A DNA stretch of 64,000 bases from Pteria penguin (GCA_035048485.1 CM068592.1:35968001-36032000), one strand, 5' to 3'; counted from the stretch's first letter, positions 1 through 11,934 are shown. Made by a program: numbers and translations. The notes: a model not told the origin generated them from the letters alone.

Positions 1-545
1 TGACACCAGTATATGTACCAGTATAAATGGTTCATCATAACACCATTACCAGTGTACACAGTTATTCATGACACCAGTATATGTACCAGTATAAATGGTT
101 CATCATAACACCATTACCAGTGTATACAGTTAATCATGACACCAGTATATGTACCAGTATAAATGGTTCATCATAACACCATTACCAGTGTATGCAGTTA
201 ATCATGACACCAGTACTAGTGTATATGGTTCATCATGACACTAGTACTGGTGTACATTATTATATCATGACACCAATATCAGAGTATATGGTCATCAGGG
301 CACCAGCACCAGTGTAAATGGTGCATTATAATAACACCATTACCAGTGTAAATGGTTCATCATAACACCATTACCAGTGTAAATGGTTCATCATAACACC
401 ATTACCAGTGTAAATGGTTCATCATAACACCATTACCAGTGTAAATGGTTCATCATTACACCATTACCAGTGTAAATGGTTCATCATAACACCATTACCA
501 GTGTATATGGTTCATCATGATACTAGTGCCAGTACATGTATATAC
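1..545. repeat. Minisatellite, 68-bp and 31-bp units
   Basis: The window opens inside a tandem array. Three 68-bp units begin near 1, 69 and 137, each built on ACCAGTATATGTACCAG and GGTTCATCATAACACC. From about 330 to 510 a shorter unit of about 31 bp (ACCATTACCAGTGTAAATGG) repeats six or seven times. Related but decayed copies continue to about 860. The left edge is outside the window. No coding potential. Confidence 0.9.
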
Positions 546-859
546 ATCATGGTAAATTATATATGTCATCAGTAACAGAATATATGATTAACTACAGCAC
601 CATTACCTTTATGTATATTTACATTAATTACTGGCATCACAGTACAGTGGTGGTACCTAGGTACTAGTGTATATGGTACATCCTGACACCCAAGTACCAT
701 GTGGTTCATCATGTCACTAATAAATGTACCAGTGTATACGGTGCTACATGTACATGAAACCTGAGTACCAGTGTATATAGTTTACCAATTATTAATACAT
801 GTAATACATGTATAAAAATGACACTAGCACCAGTGTAGATGGTACATCATGATACCATT

Positions 860-1549
860 AATAGTGTATATAGTTCAACACCCTGACACCAGTACAGCAC
901 ATAACTCCTTGCAATGCCTGTCTATATATATGATTCATCATTGCTACAATGCAGTATCAGTGTATAATTGTTCAATTTTGACAGGATTCACATTACATTT
1001 AGGCCAAAAGAAAAAAATATGCATGTTTCCTGTGACCCGCCTGACCCTAATTTTTGGCCCCAACCCGACAACATTTTCATTGCGCATTCAGAAGAAATTA
1101 TTCCAATATTGAATATTTCCCTTAATTTGGGCTTAAATTAAAATGTAGTTTTTGATTTCCAGGGGATAATTATTTGGGAAAAAAATAAGTAATTGTCACT
1201 TGTGAGTGGTCTGAATGCATTCTACTTGCTATCAAACACTGATTCAGTAATAAGTAATAAAGTAAAATATTAAAAAAACAACAAATAAATAAAAAAAAAA
1301 AGAATAGTTACAACCTACTGACCCGGCCTAGCTAATTTTTCTTCAACAAACAGGAAACATGCATGCATATATATTTTTGGACTTGAGTAACCGAGCTCAT
1401 ATTGACCTGCAGCTATATATGGATCTTTATGATGACAAGTGTATCTTTTATATGACATGCAGTTTTGCAAAATTTGAATCTCTACCCATAAACATACATG
1501 CACTGCGTTATATTCCTGCATGATGCATCACATACATTTACACCTTAAA
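860..1549. other. AT-rich stretch with no recognised feature
   Basis: Unique-looking AT-rich sequence with short A-runs near 1285. Two short open frames here lack splice sites, codon bias or recognisable residues. Nothing is called. Confidence 0.5.
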
Positions 1550-1735
1550 TATGCAACAAACCCTCCTGAAGCAGTGAGGGGTCTTTTACGTGTCATGCCT
1601 ACTACGACACAGAACCTTGGTTTTTACTGTCTCATTCGAAAGACAGGACACTGGTACACCCATGATGGGAGTCGAACCCGGGCCTCCTGGTCACCAGCTG
1701 AACACCTCATCCACTGGACTTAACACCGGCTTTTG
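1550..1735 (-). mobile_element. tRNA-derived SINE, 3' truncated
   Basis: Read on the minus strand, a tRNA-like head (TCCAGTGGATGAGGTG, with a B-box-like GGGTTCGACTCCC) is followed by the body shared by the other SINEs here: GATGAGACAGT-like, CACGTAAAAGATCCCTC-like and CTTCAGG-like blocks. The usual tail ending in TCAATCAATC is missing. It lies just downstream of the microprotein gene. Confidence 0.75.
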
Positions 1736-1795
1736 TATAGAAATACCCTCTACAGCATTCTGTAAGAAAATGATGTTCACAGTCTCACCTTTGGG

Positions 1796-1801
1796 TTTAT
1801 T
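1796..1801 (-). terminator. Candidate poly(A) signal of the microprotein gene
   Basis: AATAAA on the minus strand (TTTATT on plus), about 78 bp after the stop codon of the 1879-2037 reading frame. Its position supports a short intronless transcript, but the hexamer alone is weak evidence in AT-rich DNA. Confidence 0.4.
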
Positions 1802-1878
1802 ATACTAAACCTGGATATGATAACCTATGGATTACTTTTGATTGATTTAGTCAGTACTTTGAAGACACTAGTGCAGTG

Positions 1879-2037
1879 CTAATGCAATACTACATCGATT
1901 AACCTACTATAAATTATATCGTTGTAAAAAGGATCTGTGTCTTTCAATGTTTTTCTGTCAAAAAATACTCTAAACGATCCAAATGCAACAATTGACGATA
2001 AGGTTCCGGCAACAAATCCTCCAAGGAATCCACGCAT
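1879..2037 (-). CDS. Candidate 52-residue single-pass membrane microprotein, head-to-head with CNOT9
   Basis: I do not recognise the family. On the minus strand an ATG at 2037 opens 52 codons ending in TAG at 1879. An in-frame TGA lies nine codons upstream of the ATG, so the frame is bounded, and an A sits at -3. The protein begins MRGFLGGFVAG. Residues 4-26 form a glycine-rich hydrophobic segment suited to one membrane helix. A charged stretch (FDRKTLKDTDPF) follows, then a short tail ending VVLH. The start lies 92 bp from the CNOT9 start in divergent orientation, and a poly(A) hexamer follows the stop at about 78 bp. Small N-anchored proteins of this shape are common in the mitochondrial inner membrane, so a mitochondrial role is possible but only inferred. 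It could also be a chance frame in the CNOT9 5' flank, or a first exon that is spliced onward. Confidence 0.45.
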   Translation of the reverse strand: MRGFLGGFVAGTLSSIVAFGSFRVFFDRKTLKDTDPFYNDIIYSRLIDVVLH

Positions 2038-2129
2038 TATTTGGTAAAGCCGGATATTCTTTCAAGGTCATATCCGTTCCACTTCCTAGATTAGTTTCAA
2101 TTGTTGACTTCCATAGAAAATGATTTGAT
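2038..2129. promoter_or_regulatory. Putative bidirectional promoter between microprotein and CNOT9
   Basis: These 92 bp separate two divergent ATGs. They contain TCAAGGTCA at 2062-2070, the extended half-site bound by ERR/NR5A nuclear receptors, and CACTTCCT at 2080-2087, an ETS/GABP-type core. There is no TATA box. ERR plus ETS sites are typical of animal nuclear genes for mitochondrial proteins and of compact bidirectional promoters. Transcription start sites cannot be placed from sequence alone. Confidence 0.4.
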
Positions 2130-3362
2130 ATGAATGCAGCTTTAGCCCAAACACAGGTAAAACATAACGTTTATTTATTGAAATGAATTCTGTCAATCAA
2201 ACTTAATAACTGCTGTCAATCAGATAACTATTGGTATCTCCATAAAATCGTAGGAGTTAATTGTATTCATGTATAACAGAGGAAATTCACACTGTAATTA
2301 GAAAACAGACTACAAACTGACAAAGTTTATACAGTTGAAAGAAGAAAATATTGTACATCTGCTATATGCACCAGAGACATAGACTACCTTCAAATAAAGA
2401 ATGTAGTCAATGTCTCTGAATGGTACTGGTGCTGCAGCAGTTTCTGGACTAAACCAGTTTCCAGTCGTCTTGTTATTTGCGATACTTCCAACAATTATTT
2501 TTCCTATCATTCATCATAATATCACCAAAAAATGGCAAAATTGTTCATATTCATAATCGTAGGCAAGAGTTTAGCTTGATTTTGATGAAATAAATTTAAT
2601 TTCCACTTTAGTTTCTGTTTCTGAATTGTGTTGCTGTTATTTCTCCTGCTGGGGAAGTGACGTCAGCCTACCCAAAAGCAACTCTAATTATTTGACAAGT
2701 CTTTGTAACATTTATGAAAATTCCTGTAAATGTTGATCTACTATTTACCCTTTATTATTGTATGTCTATTTAACGATGATGTTAACATCCCATGCTGCAT
2801 ATAAACCGGTCAAGACCGGAAAATGCTACAATAAACAAAGAAAAGTGATATCAACACCTTGTTTATAAAAGGAGCTCTTTTGGAAAAAAAGACACGAAGA
2901 TACTGATTTTTTAATCATTTTTAATTATCTAGTAAATTTTAATTTTTGCCAAACATCAAATATTTTTGTAGCGTCAAAAAAAAAGTTAATATCAACCAAA
3001 AACCCTCCAAACATCTGGAAAACTGCTATAGCGCCAGTACAGGTCTCTGATCTGATTGCAAAAATGGCAAGATTTTCGACTCAAATTCACTTATAAATAC
3101 TTTAGCTTTTATATTGGTGATTTATGGATTTGATTCACCAGTACATGTATCAGCCCAGATCAATGGTTAGAGCATCTGTCTTGATAGCAGAAGGTTCTAG
3201 GTTGAATTCACAGGTCAGGCCAACATTTTTTCAACCTGTCTGTTAAAGAGCCAAGAATCGCAGTTCATTTAGTACAAAAGTACCCATTCATGAATCAAAA
3301 TGTGAGATACTGATTGTCATTGTCCAAACAACATGACAATACATACATATAATGATATAGAT

Positions 3363-3414
<52 letters not shown>

Positions 3415-3593
3415 CACAAGCAGTCATGGACCCATATTAAAACAGAGATGGGATCCGGAGTAAGCTCTGTACTGTAATGCATGTAATGTACATGTTACTG
3501 ATAAAGCTGTATTTCAGTCATGTTACATAAATTCTTTAATATAGACACAGATTTTAAGCAATAAGATGTATTTACATTTTTGGACATCAAATA

Positions 3594-3629
<36 letters not shown>

Positions 3630-6600
3630 ACTTCTACTAGTCCTAGAGTAATTGTATATGATGGAGACAAAAACTACATGTATGTGATGGTGATATACAC
3701 TCATAATGATTGTTAAACTTATTTATCTCATTGCCCTTGAATTAACTTGCACACATGACCATGTGAATTTAAAATTCCTTTATTTCCTTTTAATTCATTA
3801 TTGGCAGTAACATGAAATTTATAGATTATATTTGTCATGTTATTTTCTACTTATTACAGCAAGGCAGAGGTATGCTCCCTGGTACTGGACCTACACCAGG
3901 GCAGGGTGCCCCTCAGCCCCCTCAAGTACTGTCCCAGGTAGACAGGGAAAAGATTTACCTATGGATTGTGGAACTCACTAGTCCTGATACACGAGAAAAT
4001 GCTCTACAAGAACTAAGGTATATCACTTTCTCTTAGAGTATAATAGCACAACTGGTAACATACTTGACTCAGGGTCAAGAAGTCTCAGGTTCTAGCCTCA
4101 GTGGTGACACTGCACAGATCTATCATTTAGATGAGACTGAGATACTATGTCATGCCTCATGGTAGACCTTGGCATATGAAAGAGCCCTCGTGGATCTGTT
4201 GCATGATTTCTGTGCAACGAGTCGGACTAAATAAGTAAAATAGTCTTGATGTGACGGAATACAACAAACAGACTATGATCTCATTTTCTCACCACGGGTA
4301 AGTATCTTTTAAAAATTACAGTACAGTCAGTGTTCTGTTTAGCCTCAATTTCTTTGATATGTGTGTAGTTTGAATTATAAACATAGTTGAGTAAGATTGT
4401 CACTGTCACATTATTTGTCACATACATTTCTTCATTTATTTACTGCTTAGTTCAAAATGAGTATTTTAAAAAGTCTTAATTCTCACATTCTCTACAGCAA
4501 AAAGCGCGAAGTTGTTCCAGACCTTGCTCCAATGCTGTGGCATTCTTTCGGAACTGTAGCTGCTTTACTGCAAGAGATAGTCAACATCTACCCAGCAATA
4601 AACCCACCACATCTCACTGTAAGTCTCACCAAGTCATTCAAATTCATGTACAACATTTTGTAGTACAGTTTCTCACAGACACATGCATCTACAAAGCATA
4701 AAGGAATCACCATTAATCTGTCTATCTATCATACTCCTAAATACATCCCATACGTACTTATCTCTGGTGTTCCTTGGAACACAACACTCTACATTCTACA
4801 TTTAGTTGATCCTTGCCTACAGAACAGCAGATTGTGAGTTCTGAGCACAATTTAATGAATTTTTATCATCTTGCACTTTATATCAGGGAAATTCCATGTC
4901 AAATAAATAAAAACTTTTTAGTTGTAAATTCCTAAATTTTAAAGTGGGTTCATTGTATTTGTCAAAATCTAGGGCTTGCAGATAAAGTATTATTCAGACG
5001 GCCATATATATTGTTATGTCCCTAGTCAGAAAGATCCAGGGGGGCATTTTAGGATTGATCCTTCTGTTTGTTTCACCCTCCATCTTTCTAGTTTTCCTCA
5101 ACTCTGCCTTATTTTGGTGATTCCTTGATACTGGACCTGCATAAGTGTTTTATAAACACATCTTGCTGCCATAACAGAATCTAAATTAATGTGTTATGAC
5201 AATCTTTTTTCTAGGCTCATCAGTCAAATCGAGTGTGCAATGCCTTAGCCTTATTACAGTGTGTAGCCTCACATCCTGAGACAAGATCCGCTTTCCTGCA
5301 AGGTAAATTTCTTCCTCTAAATCCTGATAAAAATATATTTTCTATGTGTGTGAAAGTCTCTGGTTTTAATATCTGATGTTCAGCTTTGAGAAAATAGAGT
5401 TTCTAATTGCTTTGGGTAGATGGTTTGCTTGAGTCAAAATTTGTACTCCATGCACAAACAGGTGTCACTACTCTATATGTGAGATGCACCTAGTGTGGCA
5501 TTAATAATCAAACAGTTTGTCTTGTGGTTACTTTAATATTATACCCGTACCTGCTTTTCGTTTCAAAGTATATATACTAGTTAAGCCAGTTCTTATTTAA
5601 AAACATACAATTTTTACTGAAATAAACAATTTATTATTTATTTAGAAAATTTTTTCAATTAGGAAGACTTTAATCAGCCATTAAAATTTTGCACTTTTGT
5701 TTTTAAATTACTGAATATGAATTATGCGTAATGCAAGTAAAGAAAAAAGGTTTTTATTTTAATACATGTAGTGGAAAGTGGGCTTAAAGTGTAATTATTA
5801 CCGGTACTAGTATTCCCCCTGGTCTGTAGGAGGTTGATTGTGTTTTATAAAAGCATCTTCTTGATCTGAAAGGAAAAATTTATTATTCTAGGAATTAAGA
5901 ATTAACCTCTTGAATTATATTGGAACATTGTCAAAGAATATAGCTAGTACAGGATATGTTTAGAAAGAATTAATATACTTATCAAAATATGTAAATATTG
6001 CACTGTATTGAATCTAGAACAAAATGCTTTAGACATTTTCTAAATTCTTCATTTGATAAGATGATATTTAAAGTGCAAATAAAAGTATATGTGGCATTGC
6101 TTCTACAGCAAACAAAAGAATTGCCAAGATCATAAAACCTTTGATGTAGACCATATTAATGTAAGTAAACATTTTGGTTTCAGCTCACATTCCACTTTTC
6201 CTGTATCCATTTCTACACACTACTAGTAAGACACGGCCATTCGAGTACCTACGTCTTACAAGTCTGGGTGTCATCGGAGCTCTAGTCAAGGTAATTTGTT
6301 TCCTGATCTTGGTTAACAAATAATATTGTCATAAACCATATATTAATAATAGAGATTAAAAGAAGCTTCTTTACTTTTAGTATCAAGTTTTGTTGATATG
6401 TAAACAAAAACAGTTTTGTCAATATGTAAAATTGTAGATTTCTCTAGGCTATGGATGGAGGACTGTATAGTTTGGACTATTACCATTAAAACCCTCCATA
6501 TTAAGCAATGATTACATGTAAAAGGGTTATTACCAAGGAACCCAAGTTGCTATTAATAATTTTATGATTCAGTTTCAAACTCTTCATTCAAAGATTTAAA

Positions 6601-9600
6601 CACTCAGGATTTTTTTTTTCAAATAAAATAAAAATTCAAAATTCATGATGCAATCCAATGTTTAGAAGTTAACAAATTGAACTTAATGTTCTAGATATAC
6701 CAGTACTAAATAATGATAGAAATAATATGGTATGAACCAAAAGTAATTGATTATTTTGAATATTGTGCTAAATGGCTCAGTGCTGTAGAGTGTTTCAAGG
6801 TTTATTCCTTGTAAACCATTCCACACTTCTTACCAATTCTTCTTTATTCTTCGAGATGGTATCATAAAAATTCATTTCGCACTTATGTAAAAATGCTCAG
6901 GTTTTGATAAAGATGAGTTGAATTAAAAACAAAAGTAGGAGTACACAAGAATGTTTTGCAGTTTGTACACACCTAGGTATATATTGTATTTGTAGACTGA
7001 TGGACAGGAAGTGATTAATTTCCTCCTAACCACAGAGATCATCCCTCTTTGTCTGAGAATCATGGAGGCAGGCAGCGAACTCTCCAAAACCGTGAGTCTA
7101 CTTCAGAATCTTATTCCCAATACAAGAGAAAAAATTAGTACAGAAGGCATTGAATTTATAAGTAAAATTATAAAATTAAATCATACCCTTAAACTTCTTG
7201 TATTAACATAATGTTGATATCTCTGTATTAATAAACTTGAATCAAATGATGAGGTGCAATTTTCTCATTTTAAATCATAAAACATGGATATTTTTATCTG
7301 CAAAAAGAATTTGTGTAGGTGTGTGAATATTTACATTTTATATACAATTATATATATTTCTTTTTTACTGCCTGCAATCATAACAGGAAAATGTGTAGTG
7401 CTTGGTATCTTTTTATTGTTTTGTTTAGTTTGCTTTTTAGTCCCCTACCGGCATCGCCGAAGGGGACTATAGGTTTGCACTCCGTCCGTCTGTCTGTCCA
7501 TCAGTCACACTCACGTTTTCCAGACTTTTTTCTAAACGCTTGTAGATATTCATGAAACTTTTGGTGTGTGAGTCTACCACCATGAGTTACAGATCAAGTT
7601 CCAGTTTCGTTTCAGTCCACTGATTTTTGACGGAATTACGGCCCTTGGAATTAGAAAATTTGTTTAAAATGGCAGTTTTCCTGACTTTTTTTCTAAATGT
7701 TTGTAGATATTCATCCAATTTTTGGTGTGGGTATACCATCATGAGTTACAGATCAAGTTTGAGTTTCTTTATGGTCCACTGATTTTTGACGGAATTACGG
7801 CCCTTGAAATTAGAAAATTTCTTTAAAATGGCAGTTTTCCGACTTTTTTTCTAAACGCTTGTAGATATTCATCCAATTTTTGGTGTGTGAGTCTACCACC
7901 ATGAGTTACAGATCAAGTTCCAGTTCTGTTTCGGTCCACTGATTTTTGACAGAATTACGGCCCTTGGAATAAGAAAATTTCTTTAAAATGGCAGTTTTCC
8001 GGACTTTTTTTCTAAACACTTGTAGATATTCATCCAATTTTTGGTGTGTGAGTATACCACCATGAGTTACAGATCAAGTTTGAGACAGTTCTAGTTTTCA
8101 TCATCATCAAAGGTTGTGATCAAATACTTAACTTGTTGGCAGAATGAAAGACAGTATGTTGTGTGTGTGTGTGTGTGTGTTTTGGGGGTCTTAGTTTTCC
8201 ATTTGCCGATAGGGGACTTAGTATTGCCTAAGCAGTACTTTCAGAATGCTTGTTAATTTTGTTTTTGTCTCTTTATGTATTATATCATATCATATATATA
8301 TATATATTCTTCAAAGATTTGAATTAAAATTGTACACTATTTTTCACACCTAAACCTTTATATATATATTATTATATGTATATGCTTCAAAGATTTGAAT
8401 TCAAATTGTACACTATTTTTCACACCTAAACCTTTATTTGATTGCAGGTTGCAACTTTCATTCTGCAGAAAATTCTCCTTGATGAGACTGGATTATCCTA
8501 TATATGCCAAACTTATGAACGATTCTCTCATGTTGCAATGATCTTGGTAAGTTTTGGTGTAAATGGTAAAATGGTCAGTTGTATTTAAGCAAATTTCCAG
8601 CATAAAAAAGAAACACACATAAAAAATGTATAAATACAGTGCATGTATAAAAAGTTCTTAATTGAGAAAATAATGATGAGCTGATGGATTTGGTAGCAGC
8701 ATAATAGGTTAATATATGCATGGATTTAATGGATTAATCTGTCAATGAAATAACTTTATGAACCCTAGATTCAAAACTGTAATTAATAGATGCAAAATTA
8801 TCAGATAAATACTCCTACAGACAGAGTAGTTCATCACTCAGACGCAGATATCTCAAAGCTTTGGTTCAGTCAAACTTATCACTAAAGTCTTGATTGCGCT
8901 GAAAATAAGAACTGTTTCTCTGGGTACCTTACAATCAAATGTTTTGGACTGAGAACTGTTTATCATTTCACCATAGGGGAAGATGGTGCTACATTTATCT
9001 AAAGAACCCTCTGCCAGATTACTGAAGCATGTAGTCAGGTGCTATCTGAGATTATCAGATAATCCCAGGTAAGATTGATTATGTCATTGTAAAATGTCAA
9101 TTTTGGGGAAATTTCAGTTCATGTCAAACACAAAGTTAAAGAGGATTGATTATCTGTAAATTCTCAATCATTGTATAAATGAAAAGCTATATCTGCACAT
9201 CACAAAGTGCTTGATCTACCTCATAGACAGTGAATCTGATTTAAATGGAATTCAGTGGTGAAAAGCAATTTTAAAAATATTTTGAGTTTTCACAGCATGC
9301 TTGGCTTCAAGCCTAGAGATCAGAAGTTCAATCCCCTTGTTGACTCGTCATTGTCCTTTATTTCTGATGAGACGGTAAAAACTGAGGAAATCATCCATAT
9401 CGGAATGTTAATAATTGTTCATTCCTTTGGCTGGGTGTTTTACATAGGTCCAAATTCATGAGCAATGCATCAGGCAGATGCTATTCCATTATGTCAGTAA
9501 GTGAAATAATCTACACATTATGGCAAACAACAAGTATCAATGTTGTTTAAAACTAGCCATAATCAATAAATTTGGCCATCAGAACTTCATTTTCACATCT

Positions 9601-9856
9601 GTAGTTTCAACTTTGAAAACAACTTCAAAGTTTTTTCACTTTTTATTTATTTATTTATTTATTTAGGATTTTTTGTTTGTTTTTTATCAGAGCTAAAGAG
9701 GCCCTTCGTCAATGCTTACCTGATCAACTGAAAGACATTACCTTCTCCAATTGTCTCAAAGATGACCACTCCACCAAAAGATGGTTGATGCAGCTTCAAC
9801 AGAACCTAGAGGCACCAGGTGTTCCTGACCCCAGGAGTATGCCTTTACATCAATAA
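2130..9856 (+). CDS. CNOT9: CCR4-NOT transcription complex subunit 9 (Rcd1/CAF40 homologue), nine coding exons
   Basis: Exons: 2130-2156, 3860-4017, 4498-4618, 5215-5302, 6184-6290, 6996-7091, 8448-8546, 8977-9068, 9691-9856. All introns are GT-AG and the phases agree, giving 317 residues against about 299 in human. The first ATG (MNAALAQTQ) is preceded in frame by TGA at 2121. Residues 10-31 are a Gly/Pro/Gln-rich linker. From [12 protein letters not shown] (about 34) to [12 protein letters not shown] the product is the armadillo-repeat Rcd1 domain, with the family signatures [43 protein letters not shown] and [11 protein letters not shown]. In animals CNOT9 docks on CNOT1 in the CCR4-NOT deadenylase and binds tryptophans of GW182-type adaptors, so it acts in cytoplasmic mRNA decay and miRNA silencing. 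The gene looks intact. Introns carry old SINEs (4050-4240, 9290-9515) and a hairpin-ended element (7438-8219). Exon coordinates are read by eye from family conservation plus splice sites. Confidence 0.96.
3150..3235 (+). repeat. Decayed tRNA-like sequence in CNOT9 intron 1
   Basis: A-box-like CAATGGTTAGAGCATC followed by the B-box-like AGGTTGAATTCAC at a tRNA-like spacing. Stems are poor and no SINE body follows, so this is a relic of a tRNA or SINE head rather than a tRNA gene. Confidence 0.35.
3369..3412. repeat. (TA)n microsatellite
   Basis: About 21 TA dinucleotides after a short CA run, in CNOT9 intron 1. A second stretch, (TC)n then (TA)n, lies at 3594-3629. Confidence 0.95.
4050..4240 (+). 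mobile_element. Old, decayed SINE in CNOT9 intron 2
   Basis: Blocks match the SINE family in order: tRNA-like GGTAACATACTTGACTC and GGTTCTAGCCTCA, then GATGAGACTGAGAT, TGGTAGACCTTGGCAT and CCCTCGTGGATCTG. Divergence is high and no clear target-site duplication is left, so insertion was ancient. Confidence 0.6.
7438..8219. mobile_element. Hairpin-ended element with about 4 internal tandem units, CNOT9 intron 6
   Basis: The left end is a nested hairpin: AGTCCCCT pairs with AGGGGACT, and inside it CGGC pairs with GCCG around ATC. A (CCGTCTGT)-like run follows. The interior is about four diverged units of roughly 190 bp built on GTCCACTGATTTTTGACGG and GAGTTACAGATCAAGTT. The right end carries TGCCGATAGGGGACTTAG, the inverse of the left end (TAGTCCCCTACCGGCA). 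The element lies wholly within an intron and carries no protein gene, so it is non-autonomous. A (GT)n run sits at 8161-8180. The element class is not established from sequence. Confidence 0.75.
9290..9515 (+). mobile_element. Old, decayed SINE in CNOT9 intron 8
   Basis: A tRNA-like head (GCATGCTTGGCTTCAAGCC, then GAAGTTCAATCCCC) is followed by GATGAGACGGTAAAAACTGA, a decayed middle, and GCAATGCATCAGGCAGATGC then GTGAAATAATC. The order matches the young SINE copies at 11.1 and 20.3 kb. No duplication is visible at the ends. Confidence 0.7.
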
Positions 9857-10993
9857 TAATGTGAAAGTTCCATTAGGATTGCAGGATCGTCAAAATTTCT
9901 CAGTAAATGTTCTGTTTCAAAAGCAGTCATTTATCACTGTATGATGACACTATTAATAGGACAGAAACAAAAGTAACATGAATAAGATTGATGAAGATGT
10001 TGTCCTATATTCTTCAAGTATGTGTTTATGTGCTTGAATGGGTGTTTATATGTGTATTTGTTGGTATTCTTTGCAGTAAGAAAGTTTCTGGTTTGCAAAA
10101 CTTGTGTGCAAAGACTTTTGACCATAATCAAACAGATTCAGATTACTACAATACTGCTAAAGTTTTGATGTTATATATTTATACCTTTATATTTCCATAA
10201 TAATAATAATGCACAATATGATATAGTACTACACTGGTCAGAACAAATTCAGCATGAAATAATCTGCAAAGTAACTATAACAAACATCACAGGACGTGTA
10301 ATGTTGTAACTCTTTCTTTTAAATAACTTTCTGTTTGCAAATTCAAGTATAAGTGTATTTATGAAACTTTTCTCCACAAATATTTAAAACTTGGTATATT
10401 CTGGCTCAGTTTCAGCTGTTTTTGGCACATATCCTTTCACAACTCAAATTTACATAGGAAAGAGATTGAAAGAGGAAGGTGGAAAATTTAAAATAGTATT
10501 GGAAGTGTTACATGTTCTTCTGGCTAAAGGTTATATTTTACAAGCTATCTATTCTTCCTCTAATTTGTTATCTTATAATAGTATCATAAGCAGTGTCTAT
10601 TAGACTGTGGCTATTTTGTTGTAAAGTATATAAGAACTTGTAAATGATATTTTATCTGGAGATTATTTCATGCTGAAAAGCTCAGTTTTCTTCTGACTAA
10701 TTTTGATGCAGGGAATTTGAAGAAGAATATCACAATATACATTTTTTTTATGAATTATTAATACTAGAAATAATGTGAAGTAGTTTGATTATTCTGCATT
10801 GAGAAAAAAACAAAGTAAAAACAAAACAAAAAATACCCCCAGAAAAATTTAACTTGAACTGAAAATCATGATTTACTGCATAAAGTAATGCTACACCTTA
10901 CAAAGAATGATGTTCTCAGTATTGTATTGAAAATGTTACTTTAAGTTGCAATATTGGTGAGTTACTTGTAATTTGGATTCTTTGTTCAATAAA
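9857..10993 (+). other. CNOT9: Probable CNOT9 3' untranslated region with poly(A) signal
   Basis: AT-rich sequence after the CNOT9 stop with no further coding exon. The best poly(A) signal is AATAAA at 10988-10993 in TTCAATAAAAGC. An upstream end cannot be excluded. Short open frames at 9988 and 10391 carry no coding signature. Confidence 0.55.
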
Positions 10994-11097
10994 AGCTTTT
11001 GAAAAAATATCTCTCATATAATTGAATGAAAATTAATATGCATTATTTCCAGTTTTGTGATACATGTATATAAGCAACCTTGAATTAGTGGTTGTAT

Positions 11098-11369
11098 AAA
11101 GCCAGTGTGGCCTACTGGATAAGGTGCTCGGCTCATGATCAAGAGGTCCTTGGTTCAGCTGCCACCCTGGGCGCACCGGTGTTCTGTCTTGTGGATGAGA
11201 CAGTTAAAACCGAGATCCCATTTCGCGGTAGGCATGGCACGTAAAAGATCCCTCACTGCTTCAGGTGGGTCTCTTGCAAAGGTAAAAATTTCTATGCGAT
11301 GCATCAGGCAGATGCTGTCACCATATACGGGAAATAATCATGGTGTGACATAAAACAATATTCAATTCT
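11098..11369 (+). mobile_element. tRNA-derived SINE with perfect 14-bp target duplication
   Basis: The head GCCAGTGTGGCCTACTGG contains an A-box, but the B-box region is damaged. The body follows with GATGAGACAGTTAAAACCGA, GGCATGGCACGTAAAAGATC and GCATCAGGCAGATGC, and the tail has TGACATAAAACAATATTC. The 14-mer ATTAGTGGTTGTAT flanks it at 11084-11097 and 11370-11383, which marks target-primed insertion and fixes both ends. Confidence 0.95.
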
Positions 11370-11502
11370 ATTAGTGGTTGTATGCATCTGTGAACAAGTT
11401 TTCATTCACTTGGCCATGAATAAGTGTAGAATTGGCAGTGCCAACTCTGGTTATCTTTTGAATAATGCTAAAATCTGTACAAGTACTCTATTTCATTATC
11501 TT

Positions 11503-11776
11503 CAAAGCCAGTGTGGCCTGGTTGATAAGGTGCTCGGCTCGTGATCGAAAGGTCCCAGGTTTGACTCCCGTCATGGGTGCACCAGTGATCTGTGTTTCAG
11601 ATGAGACAGTAAAAATCGAGGTCCCTTGTCACGGTAGGCATGGCACATAAAAGATCCCTCGCCGCTTCGGGTGGGTCTGTTGTAAAGGTCTTAATTTGTA
11701 TGCAATGCATCGAGCAGATGCCGCACCGTATACGTGAAATAATCGTGGCATGACATAAAACAATATTCAATCAATT
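11503..11776 (+). mobile_element. tRNA-derived SINE, second copy
   Basis: Same family and orientation as the copy 0.4 kb upstream. The head reads GCCAGTGTGGCCTGGTTG, with CCAGGTTTGACTCCCG as B-box. Imperfect flanks (TTTCATTATCTTCA before, TATCATTACTTTCA after) look like an aged target duplication. Confidence 0.9.
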
Positions 11777-11934
11777 TATCATTACTTTCATATGATATAA
11801 ATGTGATGAAATGTAATAATGCTATTTCATGAATCAACTTTATATTTCATGTATACTTGCTTATGACGTCTTCGTTACTAGTTTTATGATGTAGCATAAA
11901 CCTAGAAGGAACGTGATTCCTTAAAAAATTTTGA

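Noticed and set aside
2310..2510. 66-residue minus frame in CNOT9 intron 1 with a donor-like GTAGTC
   Set aside because: No acceptor, no homologous residues recognised, and it is antisense to a well-supported intron. It could be a missed exon, but evidence is too thin.
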